This document shows positions 32,686 to 42,261 of a stretch of DNA of 64,000 bases, piece after piece. A program made the position numbers and the translations under genes. This DNA comes from Arsenophonus sp052174115 (GTDB lineage: Bacteria > Pseudomonadota > Gammaproteobacteria > Enterobacterales > Enterobacteriaceae). The notes under the pieces are model-generated. The model had not been told where the DNA came from. It ran no database searches and was given only the letters and a program-made list of their open reading frames with translations. The stretch's first letter is position 1; every line of letters begins with the position of its first letter. The stretch lies in the NCBI GenBank assembly GCA_052174115.1, contig JBQMRX010000001.1, positions 992,001-1,056,000 on the forward strand, in the 5' to 3' direction.

Positions 32686-33233
32686 ATAAATTAAAATAAA
32701 AATTAGATATAATAATATATTTATATTATCAGTAAATTTATTACTTTGATATAATATTATTAATGAAGGAGTTGATATTATAATTATAGTATAAAATATG
32801 ATTAAATGATTTTATTTATCAAAAAAAATCTCAGAAGAATATAAGTATTTTGTTATTTTTAAAAATTATGTGATAATAAAATCAAAATAAAATCTTAATA
32901 TAGAAATATTAATTATTAGATAAAATAAAATAATGTAATCAATTAATTATTAATAATATTAAAATATTTAATAGTACAATTTATTTAAAAAATAATTATT
33001 AATATAAAATATATAATATATTAATTAAATTTTTATGTATTTAAATTATATTTTAAAGATAACTAAACTGATAAAAGAGAAAGAATATAATTGACTTAAT
33101 TCTAAAAATACTTCAAAAAATAAAATAAGAAATATTATCGGTATGAAGAGACTTTTTATTAATTTCTTAATAGATTAAGTTTTTTTTAAAAATCTTCATA
33201 ATATTAAAACTTAAAAAATCAATATTTCCGCTA
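32686..33233. other. Non-coding gap between rlmN and rodZ
   Basis: No gene recognised. There is a ribosome-binding-like gaaggag at 32764-32770 but no frame of useful length follows it. A ttgact hexamer at 33091-33096 could belong to a rodZ promoter, though no good -10 is spaced from it. A lost pilW-like gene is possible but unsupported by residual sequence. Confidence 0.55.
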
Positions 33234-34217
33234 ATGAATAGTAATACTAAAACAGAAAAAATAGAAATCACCGTTGGTCAGCGTTTATCGCAAGCACGGG
33301 CGATGCTTAATCTTTCCAGAGAAATTATTGCGGAAAGACTTTGTTTAAAAATATGCACGATACGTGAAATAGAAGAAGACAATAGTTCTAATAATGTTGA
33401 TCCAACTTTTTTACGTGGTTATATTCGTTCTTATGCAAAGTTAGTAAAAATTCCAGAAAAAGAAATTCTTGAATTATTAGACAAGCATACACCGGCAAAA
33501 GTAGTAATAGTCTCTCCTATGCAAAGTTATTCATTAGGAAAAATACATAAAAAATGGGAAAATTGGATAATAAAATTTACATGGTTAATTATTATTATCT
33601 GTATAATAATGATAGGTATTTGGTGGTGGCAAGGATATAAAGTACAAAAACAAGAAATTTTTACTATGTCTAAACAAATTCAATCAAATTCTACTCAAGT
33701 CCCAATGGAATTTTTTTCTTCTACTTTTAAAAAAACAATTAAAACTGAACAAAATAATTTAAATACATTACAAAAAGAAATTAATATTAAATCATTAACT
33801 TCTAAAGTAGTAAAAAATGATGATACAAATATTAATATTAAGTCAGCAATAAATCCAGAAAAAATAAAAACAATATTATTACCGAATAAGATAACTAATC
33901 TTAATAGTGATGTAAAATTGAATGTATTAGAAAAAATTCCTATTAATAATAATATTTTTAATATAAAATATAACAATGAAGTTGCAGTGAATTTTAAAGG
34001 AAAATGTTGGTTAGAAATTCGTAATACTAAAGGTAAAATTTTATTTAGTGGTATTAAAAATTTAGGTCAGACAGTCGAATTAAATGGTGAACTTTCTTAT
34101 CGTTTTAATATTGGTATTCCTGCCAATGTTACTTTGTTCTTTAGAGGTAATTATGTTGATTTGAATCGTTTTATTAAAGCTAATCGACCAGCTAGCTTTA
34201 AATTGCCAGAATTATAA
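33234..34217 (+). CDS. rodZ: Cytoskeletal adaptor protein RodZ
   Basis: Single-pass inner-membrane protein that links the MreB cytoskeleton to the cell-wall elongation machinery and maintains rod shape. Order of parts: a cytoplasmic helix-turn-helix domain (about residues 12-85) with VGQRLSQARAML and FLRGYIRSYAKLV; a basic juxtamembrane stretch; a transmembrane helix around 114-133 (WLIIIICIIMIGIWWW); a periplasmic linker; and a C-terminal beta domain from about 245 containing GKCWLEIRN and KILFSGIKNLGQ. The 327 aa compare with 337 in E. coli. The linker, which is Thr/Pro/Ala-rich in E. coli, has become Lys/Asn/Ile-rich, as AT mutation pressure on an unconstrained segment would produce. A hairpin terminator follows, separating it from ispG. 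Confidence 0.93.
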   Translation: MNSNTKTEKIEITVGQRLSQARAMLNLSREIIAERLCLKICTIREIEEDNSSNNVDPTFLRGYIRSYAKLVKIPEKEILELLDKHTPAKVVIVSPMQSYSLGKIHKKWENWIIKFTWLIIIICIIMIGIWWWQGYKVQKQEIFTMSKQIQSNSTQVPMEFFSSTFKKTIKTEQNNLNTLQKEINIKSLTSKVVKNDDTNINIKSAINPEKIKTILLPNKITNLNSDVKLNVLEKIPINNNIFNIKYNNEVAVNFKGKCWLEIRNTKGKILFSGIKNLGQTVELNGELSYRFNIGIPANVTLFFRGNYVDLNRFIKANRPASFKLPEL

Positions 34218-34267
34218 ATGAATATTGTAAAATAACATCTATAAATAATCATAAATTTATAGTAAAT

Positions 34268-34294
34268 AAGAAACCATCAATTCGATGGTTTCTT
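34268..34294 (+). terminator. Rho-independent terminator between rodZ and ispG
   Basis: A perfect 11-bp stem, aagaaaccatc/gatggtttctt, with a 5-nt loop and several G-C pairs is followed by taattat. It lies 50 bp after the rodZ stop. It is one of the two clearest conventional terminators in the window. Confidence 0.75.
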
Positions 34295-34349
34295 TAATTA
34301 TAAAAATAACTTGAATTATTAGATATTGATGTTATAGGAAAACAAACAT

Positions 34350-35471
34350 ATGTATAAACAATCACTCATAAAAAGACATAAATCAACATGTATTTATGTG
34401 GGTAATGTTCCTATTGGAAATGGTTCACCAATAACAGTACAATCTATGACAAATACGAGGACAACAAATGTTTCAGCAACAGTTAAACAAATTAAATCTT
34501 TAGAACGAGTTGGAGTTGACATTGTACGTATTTCTATACCAACAATGGATGCAGCTGAAGCATTTAAATTAATTAAACAACAGGTAAATGTTCCTATTAT
34601 TGCTGATATTCATTTTGATTATCGTATCGCACTAAAAGTTGCTAAATATGGTGCAGATTGTTTACGTATCAATCCAGGTAACATTGGTAATGAAGAACGT
34701 ATTCGTCAAGTTGTTGATTGTGCGCGAGATAAAAATATTCCTATTCGAATTGGTGTTAATAGTGGTTCATTAGAGAAAAATATTCAAGAAAAATATGGTG
34801 AAATTACACCAGAAGCTTTGGTTGAATCAGCTATGCGGCATGTAAATATATTAGATAAATTAAATTTTGATCAATTTAAAATCAGTGTTAAAGCTTCGGA
34901 TGTTTTTTTAACTATAGATGCTTATCGTTTATTAGCTAATAAAATTGATCAACCTTTACATTTAGGTATTACAGAAGCTGGTGGATTACGTGTTGGTTCG
35001 ATAAAATCTGCTATTGGACTAGGAATATTATTATCTGAGGGTATTGGTGATACATTACGTATTTCATTAGCTGCTGATCCTATTGAAGAAGTTAAAGTTG
35101 GTTTTGATATTTTAAAATCATTACGTATTCGATCGAGAGGCATCAATTTTATTGCTTGTCCAACATGTTCACGACAAGAATTTGATGTTATTAATACTGT
35201 TAATACATTAGAAGATCGATTAAAAGATATTATTACTCCAATGGATGTTTCAATTATTGGGTGTGTTGTTAATGGTCCTGGTGAAGCAAAAGTTTCTACT
35301 ATTGGTGTAACAGGAGCAAGAGTAAATAGTGGATTTTATGAAGACGGCATTCGTCAAAAAGAACGTTTAAATAATGATAATATAATAGATCAGTTAGAAG
35401 CTAAAATTCGAGCAAAAGCTATTATATTAGATAAAAATCAAAGAATTAATATTGAACAATTAGATAAATAA
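34350..35471 (+). CDS. ispG: 4-hydroxy-3-methylbut-2-enyl diphosphate synthase (flavodoxin)
   Basis: Iron-sulphur enzyme of the non-mevalonate (MEP) isoprenoid pathway that converts MEcPP to HMBPP. The 373 aa compare with 372 in E. coli. The N-terminal TIM-barrel starts with VGNVPIGNGSPITVQSMTNT. The C-terminal cluster domain carries the three cysteine ligands in ACPTCSRQEF and GCVVNGPGEA. The gene precedes hisS as in Enterobacteria, with 118 bp between that contain a candidate hisS promoter. It keeps the supply of undecaprenyl and other isoprenoid precursors, consistent with ybjG and the envelope genes here. Confidence 0.97.
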   Translation: MYKQSLIKRHKSTCIYVGNVPIGNGSPITVQSMTNTRTTNVSATVKQIKSLERVGVDIVRISIPTMDAAEAFKLIKQQVNVPIIADIHFDYRIALKVAKYGADCLRINPGNIGNEERIRQVVDCARDKNIPIRIGVNSGSLEKNIQEKYGEITPEALVESAMRHVNILDKLNFDQFKISVKASDVFLTIDAYRLLANKIDQPLHLGITEAGGLRVGSIKSAIGLGILLSEGIGDTLRISLAADPIEEVKVGFDILKSLRIRSRGINFIACPTCSRQEFDVINTVNTLEDRLKDIITPMDVSIIGCVVNGPGEAKVSTIGVTGARVNSGFYEDGIRQKERLNNDNIIDQLEAKIRAKAIILDKNQRINIEQLDK

Positions 35472-35524
35472 TCTAATAAAATTAATTTAATACAACTATT
35501 TAGTTAGTTAATTTTATTTATGGA

Positions 35525-35554
35525 TTGCGTTCTATTAATATTTTCTTTTATAAT
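35525..35554 (+). promoter_or_regulatory. Candidate sigma-70 promoter for hisS
   Basis: TTGCGT (35525-35530) and TATAAT (35549-35554) are separated by 18 bp, 35 bp before the GTG start of hisS. The -10 is perfect consensus and the -35 matches four of six. TATAAT-like strings are common in this DNA, so the GC-containing -35 carries most of the weight. Confidence 0.45.
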
Positions 35555-35589
35555 TCACGTTATGATAAGCTTTTAGATAGAGAAACAAC

Positions 35590-36867
35590 GTGACTAAAAA
35601 TATACAATCTATTCGTGGTATGAATGATTGTTTTCTTCAAGATATTCAATTCTTTCAAAAAATTGAAAATAAACTAAAACAAATTATCACTAGTTATGGT
35701 TTTAGTGAAATACGTACACCTATTGTAGAAAAAAATTCATTATTTTCTAGAGCAATTGGTAAAATTACTGATGTAATTGAAAAAGAAATGTATACATTTA
35801 ATGATCGAGATGGTGATATTTTAACATTGCGCCCAGAGAATACGGCTGGTTGTGTAAGGGCTGGAATTGAGAATGGTTTATTATATAATCAACAACAACG
35901 TATTTGGTATTTAGGACCGATGTTTCGTTATGAGAGGCCACAAAAAGGACGTTATCGTCAATTTCATCAGTTAGGTGTTGAAGTTTTTGGTTTAGCTGGG
36001 CCAGATATTGATGTCGAACTTATTATTATGACAAAGCGTTGTTGGCAAGAACTAGGAATTTCTAAATATATCTCATTAGAAATAAATTCTATTGGCTCAT
36101 TAGAAACTCGAATAAAATATAAACATGCCTTAGTAGCTTTTTTGCAACAATATCAAGATAAATTTGATGATGATTGCCGATATCAACTTTTAACTAATCC
36201 ATTGCGTATTCTTGATTCAAAAAATCTTGATATACAAAAATTACTTAATAATGCTCCATTATTTATTGATTATCTTGATAATGATTCCAAAGAACATTTT
36301 TCTAGACTTTGTAAATTACTTGATATGGTAGGTATTCAATATCGAATTAATCAACATTTAGTTCGTGGTTTAGATTATTACAATCGCACTGTATTTGAGT
36401 GGATTACTTATGAATTAGGTGCACAAGGCACTGTATGTGCTGGTGGGCGTTATGATGGACTCGTTGAACAACTTGGCGGAGGAGCGACTCCAGCAGTAGG
36501 ATTTGCGATTGGAATAGAACGAATAGTATTATTAATTAAGCAAATTAATCCAGATTTTATTATTGAATGTACATTGGTTGATATTTATTTAATTGCTTCT
36601 AGTGTAATAAGTCAACAAACAATATTATTACTAGCAGAAAAAATTCGTGATCAGATGCCGACTTTAAAATTAATGACTCACCATGGTGGTGGTAATTTTA
36701 AAAAACAATTAGCACGAGCTTATAAATATCAAGCAAAATTTGTTTTAATTTTAGATGAAAATAAATGTCAATTTGATGAGGTTATAATAAAAAATTTACG
36801 AACTGGCAATCAAGAAAAAATTTCTCAGAAGAATATTGTTATACGTTTGACTGAAATTTTAGATTAA
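35590..36867 (+). CDS. hisS: Histidyl-tRNA synthetase
   Basis: Class II aminoacyl-tRNA synthetase that charges tRNA-His. It has 425 aa, against 424 in E. coli. The start is GTG, giving MTKNIQSIRGMND, the usual N-terminus. Class II motifs are visible: motif 1 around YGFSEIRTPIVE, motif 2 RYERPQKGRYRQFHQ, the histidine-specific LVRGLDYYNRTVFEW and AGGRYDGLVEQLGG, and motif 3 PAVGFAIGIERI. The C-terminal anticodon-binding domain (from about residue 330) is complete. It is followed 10 bp later by yfgM, as in E. coli. Confidence 0.98.
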   Translation: MTKNIQSIRGMNDCFLQDIQFFQKIENKLKQIITSYGFSEIRTPIVEKNSLFSRAIGKITDVIEKEMYTFNDRDGDILTLRPENTAGCVRAGIENGLLYNQQQRIWYLGPMFRYERPQKGRYRQFHQLGVEVFGLAGPDIDVELIIMTKRCWQELGISKYISLEINSIGSLETRIKYKHALVAFLQQYQDKFDDDCRYQLLTNPLRILDSKNLDIQKLLNNAPLFIDYLDNDSKEHFSRLCKLLDMVGIQYRINQHLVRGLDYYNRTVFEWITYELGAQGTVCAGGRYDGLVEQLGGGATPAVGFAIGIERIVLLIKQINPDFIIECTLVDIYLIASSVISQQTILLLAEKIRDQMPTLKLMTHHGGGNFKKQLARAYKYQAKFVLILDENKCQFDEVIIKNLRTGNQEKISQKNIVIRLTEILD

Positions 36868-36877
36868 AGGAAAATTT

Positions 36878-37498
36878 ATGGAAAATTATACCACTGAAAA
36901 TGAGAGAATAAGTGTTATCAAATATTTTTTTATTAAAAATAATAAAATATTAATAATTTGCTTAATTATTGGAATTTTCATTATTATTTTTTGGAATTAT
37001 TGGCAATCATATTACGAAAATAACTTCAAAAAAAGTTTAAAATCTTTTGAACAGATTTCTTCTAAATTACAAATAAATTCAAAACAAACTTTAATAGCTG
37101 CTGAACAATTTATTAATGAAACAAATAATATATATGGAGTATTACTCAGTATTGAACTAGCTAAATTTTTAGTAGAACAAAATGATATTGTTTATGCAGA
37201 AAAAATTTTGTTGAAAGCACTATTAATAACTAAATCAAATGATCTTAAAGATTTAATCAATATTAGATTAGCGCGTTTACAATTAGCTTTAAATAAAATA
37301 GATCAAGTTTTAATTTCTTTGAATAAAATAAATAATCAAGGATGGAGTATGATCATTGAAGATATTCGTGGTGATCTTTTATTAAAAAAAGGTGATATCA
37401 ATGGTGCTCGTTTAGCTTATTTTAATGGAATAAAATCAAGTGGAGATGAAATGATGAAGAGAATATTAAAATTAAAAATTAATAGTTTACCAAACTGA
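36878..37498 (+). CDS. yfgM: Periplasmic chaperone/ancillary SecYEG protein YfgM
   Basis: Inner-membrane protein with a short cytoplasmic N-terminus, a transmembrane helix at about residues 22-42 (KILIICLIIGIFIIIFWNYW) and a periplasmic TPR-like helical domain. It is 206 aa, identical in length to E. coli YfgM. There it associates with PpiD and the SecYEG translocon and assists periplasmic protein folding. Characteristic pieces are YGVLLSIELAKFLVEQND, INIRLARLQLAL and DIRGDLLLKKGDINGARLAY. It lies between hisS (10 bp) and bamB (14 bp), so the three are probably cotranscribed, and an aggaaa Shine-Dalgarno overlaps the end of hisS. Confidence 0.93.
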   Translation: MENYTTENERISVIKYFFIKNNKILIICLIIGIFIIIFWNYWQSYYENNFKKSLKSFEQISSKLQINSKQTLIAAEQFINETNNIYGVLLSIELAKFLVEQNDIVYAEKILLKALLITKSNDLKDLINIRLARLQLALNKIDQVLISLNKINNQGWSMIIEDIRGDLLLKKGDINGARLAYFNGIKSSGDEMMKRILKLKINSLPN

Positions 37499-37512
37499 GG
37501 GGAATATAAAAG

Positions 37513-38691
37513 ATGTACTTCAGTAGAACGTTCTTGATTTCTTTTTTAGTTTTGACGTTATTAATAGGATGTTCAATTGAAAAAGATTTTATAATGATAT
37601 CTCCTTTACCTAAGATAGATAATCAATTTATACCTTCTATTATTTGGCATCGTTCGATAGGAGATGGTAGTGGAGAATATTATTCTCAACTTTCACCAAT
37701 ATATAATGATTCTGTTGTTTATGCAGCAGATCGTAAAGGAATAGTAAAATCAATGGATGCTAGTTCAGGTGAAATATTATGGTCAATTAATTTATCAGAG
37801 CAGACTAATTTTTTTAAGGTTAATTTATCAACATTTCTTTCTAGTGGATTAACAATTTCAGGGGATAAACTTTATATAGGAACAGAAACTGGTAAAGTTA
37901 TTGCATTAACTAAGATCAATGGAAAAATTATATGGGAAAGAGATGTAGCAGGAGAAGTACTTTCTCAACCGGTAGTTAGTGATGGTATTTTATTGATACA
38001 CATGAGTAATGGTGTATTACAAGCATTAGATTCACAAACTGGACAGAATAAATGGAATATTAATTTAGATACTTCAACATTATCAATAAGAGGAAAATCA
38101 ACACCAGCTATTGCATATGGGATTGTGATTGTTGGTAGTGATACTGGCCGTCTTACTGCTATAATGCTTTCTCAAGGGCAGATTATTTGGCAGCAATATA
38201 TTTCTAAAATTTATGGTATAACTGAAATTGATCGTTTACATGATATTGATATAACGCCGGTTATTGATATCAATTCAGGTGCTATTTTTGCTATCGCATA
38301 CAATGGTGATTTAGTTGCAATTGATATACATTCAAGCCAAATTATATGGAAGCGTAACTTAGGATCAGTTAATAACATTATTCTTTCTAATAATATTATT
38401 TATTTAGTTGATCAAAATAATTATGTGTTTGCAATTTATAAAAAAAATGGTGTTATCTTATGGACTCAAAATGCTCTATCAGATCGTAATTTAACTGCAC
38501 CGATTATTTATGATGATTATTTAGTAGTTGGTGATCAAAAAGGTTATCTTTATTGGTTAAATATACACAATGGTCAATTTGTAGCATATAATAAACTTGA
38601 TAATTCAGGGTTACATAGTCGTCCAGTTATTGCAGGAGATAAATTACTTGTTCAGTCAAAAAATGGAACTCTATACTTAATTAAACGTTAA
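37513..38691 (+). CDS. bamB: Outer-membrane assembly lipoprotein BamB
   Basis: Lipoprotein of the BAM complex that supports insertion of beta-barrel proteins into the outer membrane. The signal peptide ends in a lipobox LLIG-Cys20, so the mature protein is lipid-anchored on Cys20. The remainder is an eight-bladed beta-propeller; the repeated blade pattern is visible in YAADRKGIVKSMDASSGEILW, GTETGKVIALTKINGKIIW, VLQALDSQTGQNKW and GYLYWLNIHNGQF. The product is 392 aa, as in E. coli. Its retention with a porin gene in the same window indicates that an outer membrane is still assembled. It belongs to the hisS-yfgM-bamB-der cluster. Confidence 0.96.
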   Translation: MYFSRTFLISFLVLTLLIGCSIEKDFIMISPLPKIDNQFIPSIIWHRSIGDGSGEYYSQLSPIYNDSVVYAADRKGIVKSMDASSGEILWSINLSEQTNFFKVNLSTFLSSGLTISGDKLYIGTETGKVIALTKINGKIIWERDVAGEVLSQPVVSDGILLIHMSNGVLQALDSQTGQNKWNINLDTSTLSIRGKSTPAIAYGIVIVGSDTGRLTAIMLSQGQIIWQQYISKIYGITEIDRLHDIDITPVIDINSGAIFAIAYNGDLVAIDIHSSQIIWKRNLGSVNNIILSNNIIYLVDQNNYVFAIYKKNGVILWTQNALSDRNLTAPIIYDDYLVVGDQKGYLYWLNIHNGQFVAYNKLDNSGLHSRPVIAGDKLLVQSKNGTLYLIKR

Positions 38692-38818
38692 TTTATTAAT
38701 ATATTATCATTTTTATTTAGAATTAATTTGTTATAAATTTATGAGATTATTTTATTTTTTATATTTTTAAAATTAAAATTAGAATATTAATTCATAATTT
38801 TTATGAGGTACCTTAAAA

Positions 38819-40300
38819 ATGATACCCATTATTGCATTAATAGGTCGCCAAAATGTAGGAAAATCTACATTATTTAACTTATTAACCAGAAGTAAGGATG
38901 CACTAGTTGCTAATTTTCCTGGTTTAACGCGTGATCGAAAATATGGTAAAGCAGAATTTTTAGAACAAGAATTTATTATTATTGATACAGCTGGTATTAA
39001 TAATTCAGAAGATGAAATAAAAATCAATATAACTTCTCAATCTTTATATGCTATTAAAGAAGCTGATATTATTTTTTTTATTGTTGATGTTAAGTATGGA
39101 TTAATGTCGGAAGATTATGTGATTGTTAAGTATTTACGAAACTGTATGAAAGATATTTATTTGATAGCAAATAAAATCGATGGTTTAGATATTAACATAG
39201 CATTAAGCGATTTTTATAAACTTGGTATTAAAGATATTTATCCTATTACAGCATCTCATGGTCAAGGTGTTAATGCATTACTTGAAAAAGTAGTATCTAT
39301 TTATTCTCTTAAAAAATCAATAAATAATATAGAATTATTAAAAAAAGAAAATAATGCAAATTATTTTTTTACTAAAAAAAATAAAATAGTACTTAAAAAT
39401 ACTGAAAAAAAAGTTATTGATTTACGTTCATTACCAATTAAGTTAGCTATTATTGGTCGGCAAAATGTCGGTAAATCGACATTAAGTAATTACATATTAA
39501 GAGAAGAACGATTAGTTGTCTGTAATATACCAGGTACAACTCGTGATAGTATTTATATTCCTATGGAGCGAGATGGATATAAATATATATTAATTGATAC
39601 TGCTGGGGTTCGTAGAAAAAGAAAAATAACTGAAATTATTGAAAAATTTTCAGTAATAAAAACATTGCAATCAATTAAAGATGCTAATATTGTTTTACTT
39701 GTTATTGATGCTAAACAAGGAATTTCTGATCAAGATTTATCATTATTAAGATTAATTTTAAATGCTGGATGTTCTTTAGTTATTATAATAAATAAATGGG
39801 ATGATATATCAGAAGAAAATCGTCAATTAATAAAAAATATATTAGAATTACGATTAGGTTTTATTGATTTTATCAAAATTCATTTTATTTCAGCATTATA
39901 TGGTATTGGTATTAATAATTTATTTAAGTCTATTCATGAAGCTTATGAGTCAGCAACGCGATTAATTAGTACATCATTATTAATGCGTATCATGAAGAAG
40001 GCAGAAGAGGAAAATTTACCTCCATTAATACGAGGTCGTAGAATAAAAATTAAATATGCTCATATTGGTGGTTATAATCCACCTATTATAGTTATTCATG
40101 GTAATCAAGTTACTGATTTACCTAATTCTTATAAACGTTATTTAAAAAATTATTTTCAACATACATTAAAGATTATAGGAACGCCAATTCGTATTCAATT
40201 TAAAGATGGAGATAATCCTTATGCTGATAAAAAAAATAAATTAACATTTCCTCATTTACGTAAATGTAAATATTTAATGAAAAATATAAAAAAGCATTAA
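38819..40300 (+). CDS. der: Ribosome-assembly GTPase Der (EngA)
   Basis: Essential GTPase with two tandem G domains that acts in 50S subunit maturation. G1 motifs GRQNVGKSTL appear twice, near residues 9 and 213; the G3 motifs DTAGI and DTAGV and the G4 motifs NKID and NKWD are present. A C-terminal KH-like domain follows, ending in a basic tail with GDNPYADKKN. It has 493 aa, against 490 in E. coli. The ATG follows a gaggt Shine-Dalgarno 10 bp upstream. Two in-frame GTPase domains with all nucleotide-binding motifs show it is fully functional. It converges with hemF, leaving only 34 bp in between. Confidence 0.98.
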   Translation: MIPIIALIGRQNVGKSTLFNLLTRSKDALVANFPGLTRDRKYGKAEFLEQEFIIIDTAGINNSEDEIKINITSQSLYAIKEADIIFFIVDVKYGLMSEDYVIVKYLRNCMKDIYLIANKIDGLDINIALSDFYKLGIKDIYPITASHGQGVNALLEKVVSIYSLKKSINNIELLKKENNANYFFTKKNKIVLKNTEKKVIDLRSLPIKLAIIGRQNVGKSTLSNYILREERLVVCNIPGTTRDSIYIPMERDGYKYILIDTAGVRRKRKITEIIEKFSVIKTLQSIKDANIVLLVIDAKQGISDQDLSLLRLILNAGCSLVIIINKWDDISEENRQLIKNILELRLGFIDFIKIHFISALYGIGINNLFKSIHEAYESATRLISTSLLMRIMKKAEEENLPPLIRGRRIKIKYAHIGGYNPPIIVIHGNQVTDLPNSYKRYLKNYFQHTLKIIGTPIRIQFKDGDNPYADKKNKLTFPHLRKCKYLMKNIKKH

Positions 40301-40334
40301 TAAAATATATATTTAAAAATAAATATTTTTATAT

Positions 40335-41243
40335 TTAAATCCATTCTTTTTCAATTAAAAATTGACTATAAAGTTTTTCTTCATCTGAATTGAATTCAGG
40401 ATGATAACTATATTCCCAGCGTACTAGTGGTGGTAGAGACATTAAAATTGATTCTATTCTACCATCAGTCTGTAAACCAAATAAAGTTCCTCGATCATAT
40501 ATTAAATTAAATTCGACATAACGTCCTCGTCGATACAATTGAAATTCTCGTTCACGTTTACCCCAAGCTATCTCTTTTCTTTTTTCAACAATTGGTAAAT
40601 ATGCATTAAGAAAACCATTACCTACATCTTTTGTAAATTGAAAACAACTAGTAAAATTTGGTTGGTTTAAATTATCAAAAAAAAGACCGCCAATTCCACG
40701 AGGTTCATTTCGATGTTTGATATAAAAATAGCGATCACACCATTTTTTGTAATTTGGATAAATTTCTTTTCCATAAGGTAAACATAAAGATTGTGCAGTT
40801 TTATGCCAGTGAATAATATCTGCTTCAAAAGCATAATATGGAGTCAAATCAAATCCACCCCCAAACCACCATATTGGTGGATTATCTTTTTTTTCTGCAA
40901 TAAAAAAACGAACATTTGCATGAGCTGTTGGAATATAAGGATTAAGTGGATGAGTAACTAAAGAAACGCCCATTGCTTGATAATGATATTCTATTAATAA
41001 TGGATGATTTTCTGTAGCGGTAGTAGGTAATTTATCACCACTTACATGTGAAAAATTAACACCAGTTTGCTCAAAAATTTTTCCATGTTTTAATATACGA
41101 CTACGACCCTCTCCTTTTTGTTTATGTTTCCAATTATGTTCTATAAATTTTTCTTTATTATCAATATATTCAAGTTGCTGAGAGAGTTTATCTTGTAAAG
41201 TGAGAAAAAATACTTTTACTGCATCAATGTTAGGTATATTCAT
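40335..41243 (-). CDS. hemF: Oxygen-dependent coproporphyrinogen III oxidase
   Basis: Converts coproporphyrinogen III to protoporphyrinogen IX with molecular oxygen, a late step of haem synthesis. The length is 302 aa (E. coli 299). Signature segments are GVNFSHVSGDKLP, AMGVSLVTHPLNPYIPTAHANVRFF with the conserved histidines, WWFGGGFDLTPYYAFE, HRNEPRGIGGLFFDNL and RRGRYVEFNLIYDRGT. Presence of the oxygen-dependent rather than the radical-SAM form implies an oxygenated habitat. It is convergent with der. A 20-bp hairpin lies 95 bp upstream of its start. Confidence 0.97.
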   Translation of the reverse strand: MNIPNIDAVKVFFLTLQDKLSQQLEYIDNKEKFIEHNWKHKQKGEGRSRILKHGKIFEQTGVNFSHVSGDKLPTTATENHPLLIEYHYQAMGVSLVTHPLNPYIPTAHANVRFFIAEKKDNPPIWWFGGGFDLTPYYAFEADIIHWHKTAQSLCLPYGKEIYPNYKKWCDRYFYIKHRNEPRGIGGLFFDNLNQPNFTSCFQFTKDVGNGFLNAYLPIVEKRKEIAWGKREREFQLYRRGRYVEFNLIYDRGTLFGLQTDGRIESILMSLPPLVRWEYSYHPEFNSDEEKLYSQFLIEKEWI

Positions 41244-41337
41244 AATATTAATTTTTATTATTAATAGATTAGTATTTAATTATACACTCATTATTATCTG
41301 AATTTATTTTAATATTAAGTAAGTTTATTAATATAAA

Positions 41338-41378
41338 AATGATAATATCAAAATATTAAATATTTTGATATTATCATT
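41338..41378. repeat. Perfect 20-bp inverted repeat upstream of hemF
   Basis: Arms aatgataatatcaaaatatt (41338-41357) and its complement (41359-41378) surround one base. It lies 95 bp upstream of the hemF start. It may be a regulatory dyad for hemF or the terminator of a lost gene. Confidence 0.7.
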
Positions 41379-42235
41379 AATAATAAAAAATGCATATATT
41401 AATTAATTAAATAAATTTATTATATTTTATAAAAAATATTTTTGCAAATATAAAGATATAATTAATAATATACTTATTAATTAGTAAAATTACTTATAAT
41501 TAATTAATTTATATTAAATATTAAAATATTTATATTTATTTTATATTTAAAATGATTTAATATAAAATTAATTATTATCATTATAATTTTAGTATTATTA
41601 ATAATTATTATTATTTTTAATAAATTTTAATTATTTTTTTAAAAATATATTTTAATTATAATAAATCATTTAATTTTATATAAATAATTATATTATAAAA
41701 TTTATAAATTAATAAAAAAATAAATAAATATTTTAAAATTTATATCAAATTTAAAATATTATAGATTTAAATTTCTAGTAACCAAAATATAAAATAAAAT
41801 TATTGATATAATAATTAGAGAATATAATAATTATCAAAAATCTATTTATTATTTACTTATTTAATTTTATAAAACTTAATATTAATATAAAAGAATATAA
41901 ATATATTAATTAGTTATTAAAAAAATTAATAAAAAGATTTTTAAAAATAATATGTGTCTTAAATTTATAAAAATGATATTTATATTTTTAATATATTTTA
42001 TTTTTATAAATTATTATTATTTAATTTTATAATATTATAAAATTAATTTAAAATATTTTATATAATAATTTTAATAAATATTTAATAAATTCAATTTAAA
42101 TATTTTTTAATAAAAAATTATAGTTAATAATTATTTTATTAAGTTTAATAAAATATTAGATAAATAATATTATTTTATTTTAAAATATAAAATTAATATA
42201 AAAATCAATATAATTTAATTAAATTATATAAATAA

Positions 42236-42261
42236 TTGACATAAATGTTAAATAGTATAAT
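42236..42261 (+). promoter_or_regulatory. Consensus-like -35 and -10 hexamers inside a desert
   Basis: A perfect TTGACA (42236-42241) is followed by a perfect TATAAT (42256-42261), but the 14-bp spacing is shorter than the functional range. No gene follows on the plus strand for more than 5 kb. It may be a relic promoter or coincidence. Confidence 0.2.

Noticed and set aside
40301..40334. Shared terminator between convergent der and hemF
   Set aside because: Only 34 bp of A/T runs; the complementarity I could find was short and interrupted.
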